Shown here: in pieces, positions 26,600-26,983 of the stretch | How the letters are laid out: each line of letters begins with the position of its first letter | Numbering within the stretch: position 1 is the stretch's first letter | Assembly: GCA_019649035.1 (NCBI GenBank) | Contig: BMAT01002776.1 | Location: 206,648 to 233,630, forward strand | DNA length: 26,983 nt | DNA from: Elysia marginata | Lineage: Eukaryota; Mollusca; Gastropoda; Plakobranchidae | Direction of reading: 5' to 3' | Made by a program: the position numbers and the translations under genes | Notes under the pieces: model-generated | What the model was told of the DNA's origin: nothing | Seen by the model: only the letters and a program-made list of their open reading frames with translations | Database searches by the model: none

Positions 26600-26983
26600 C
26601 GCGGAAAACCACTTTAACGATAATAAGTTATGTTCAAGAAAAGCACAAAACATTTAGCTTTAAAATCAATTATTAGCACGTGTCACAGGTGGTTTAAACC
26701 AAAAAGCTTTACATGTATTTCAAAGCTTCATTTTTTCATGAACCCAAATCACGATGTGACACCCGTTGAATTAGCGATTGTTGAAATAACCGTCTAAAAA
26801 GCTGAAACGGAAATCTACGCTAAGGAGGTAAAATGATTATATTGAAATCGTTTAAATCAATCTTTTGGTAACTCTTCGTAGATTTCAGGGTCAGCAACGA
26901 AATATTCTTTAGATTGATTTCAACGCAATAACTGACGAAAATTTCATTTTGACATATCTTCAAGACAATATAGTGTAAGCATT
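26600..26983. other. Upstream flank, no gene recognised
   Basis: No coding region recognised. Small motifs seen: an E-box CACGTG at 26677-26682, a second E-box CAGGTG at 26686-26691, a perfect 10-bp palindrome ggtttaaacc at 26691-26700, and a 10-bp inverted repeat gaaatctacg/cgtagatttc at 26810-26819 and 26877-26886. Any regulatory role is conjecture. Confidence 0.3.

Overview
The window is eukaryotic and lies inside one large, intron-rich gene on the minus strand. Its introns are AT-rich and hold SINE and LINE remnants, microsatellites and many local tandem arrays. The coding exons spell a secreted glycoside hydrolase family 18 (GH18) chitinase with three tandem catalytic domains. The multi-GH18 layout, tRNA-headed SINEs and LINE types fit a marine invertebrate, most likely a mollusc. 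The species cannot be named from the sequence.

Layout (the gene reads from high to low coordinates). 26.98-26.14 kb: presumed promoter with a TATA-like box, a large inverted repeat and a candidate 5' exon. 26137-26086: signal-peptide exon. 24540-16770: GH18 domain 1, eight exons. 16073-15961: Pro/Ser/Thr/Gln-rich linker exon. 15479-8899: GH18 domain 2, eight exons. 8045-7909: second linker exon. 7129-401: GH18 domain 3, first six exons. The last exons of domain 3 and the C-terminus lie beyond base 1. The 25 coding exons add up to 3516 bp, exactly 1172 codons. Every junction is GT-AG with compatible phase, and I found no in-frame stop.

The three domains share the same intron positions and phases, and most corresponding exons have equal length (124, 129, 125, 186 and 120 bp). 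A nine-exon unit (eight domain exons plus linker), bounded by phase-1 introns, has therefore been duplicated. All three domains keep the DGLDLDWE catalytic motif, so all look enzymatically competent.

The most unusual signal is in the introns. Next to about ten splice sites there are tandem arrays, and in most of them the units are decayed copies of the neighbouring exon edge together with its splice site. Corresponding splice sites in different GH18 domains carry separate arrays. Other observations are a 93-bp stretch identical between exon 5 of domains 2 and 3 (likely gene conversion), a 5'-truncated LINE fragment with a perfect 14-bp target-site duplication, a decayed LINE reverse transcriptase in intron 1, and tRNA-derived SINEs, one of which ends about 17 bp from a splice donor.
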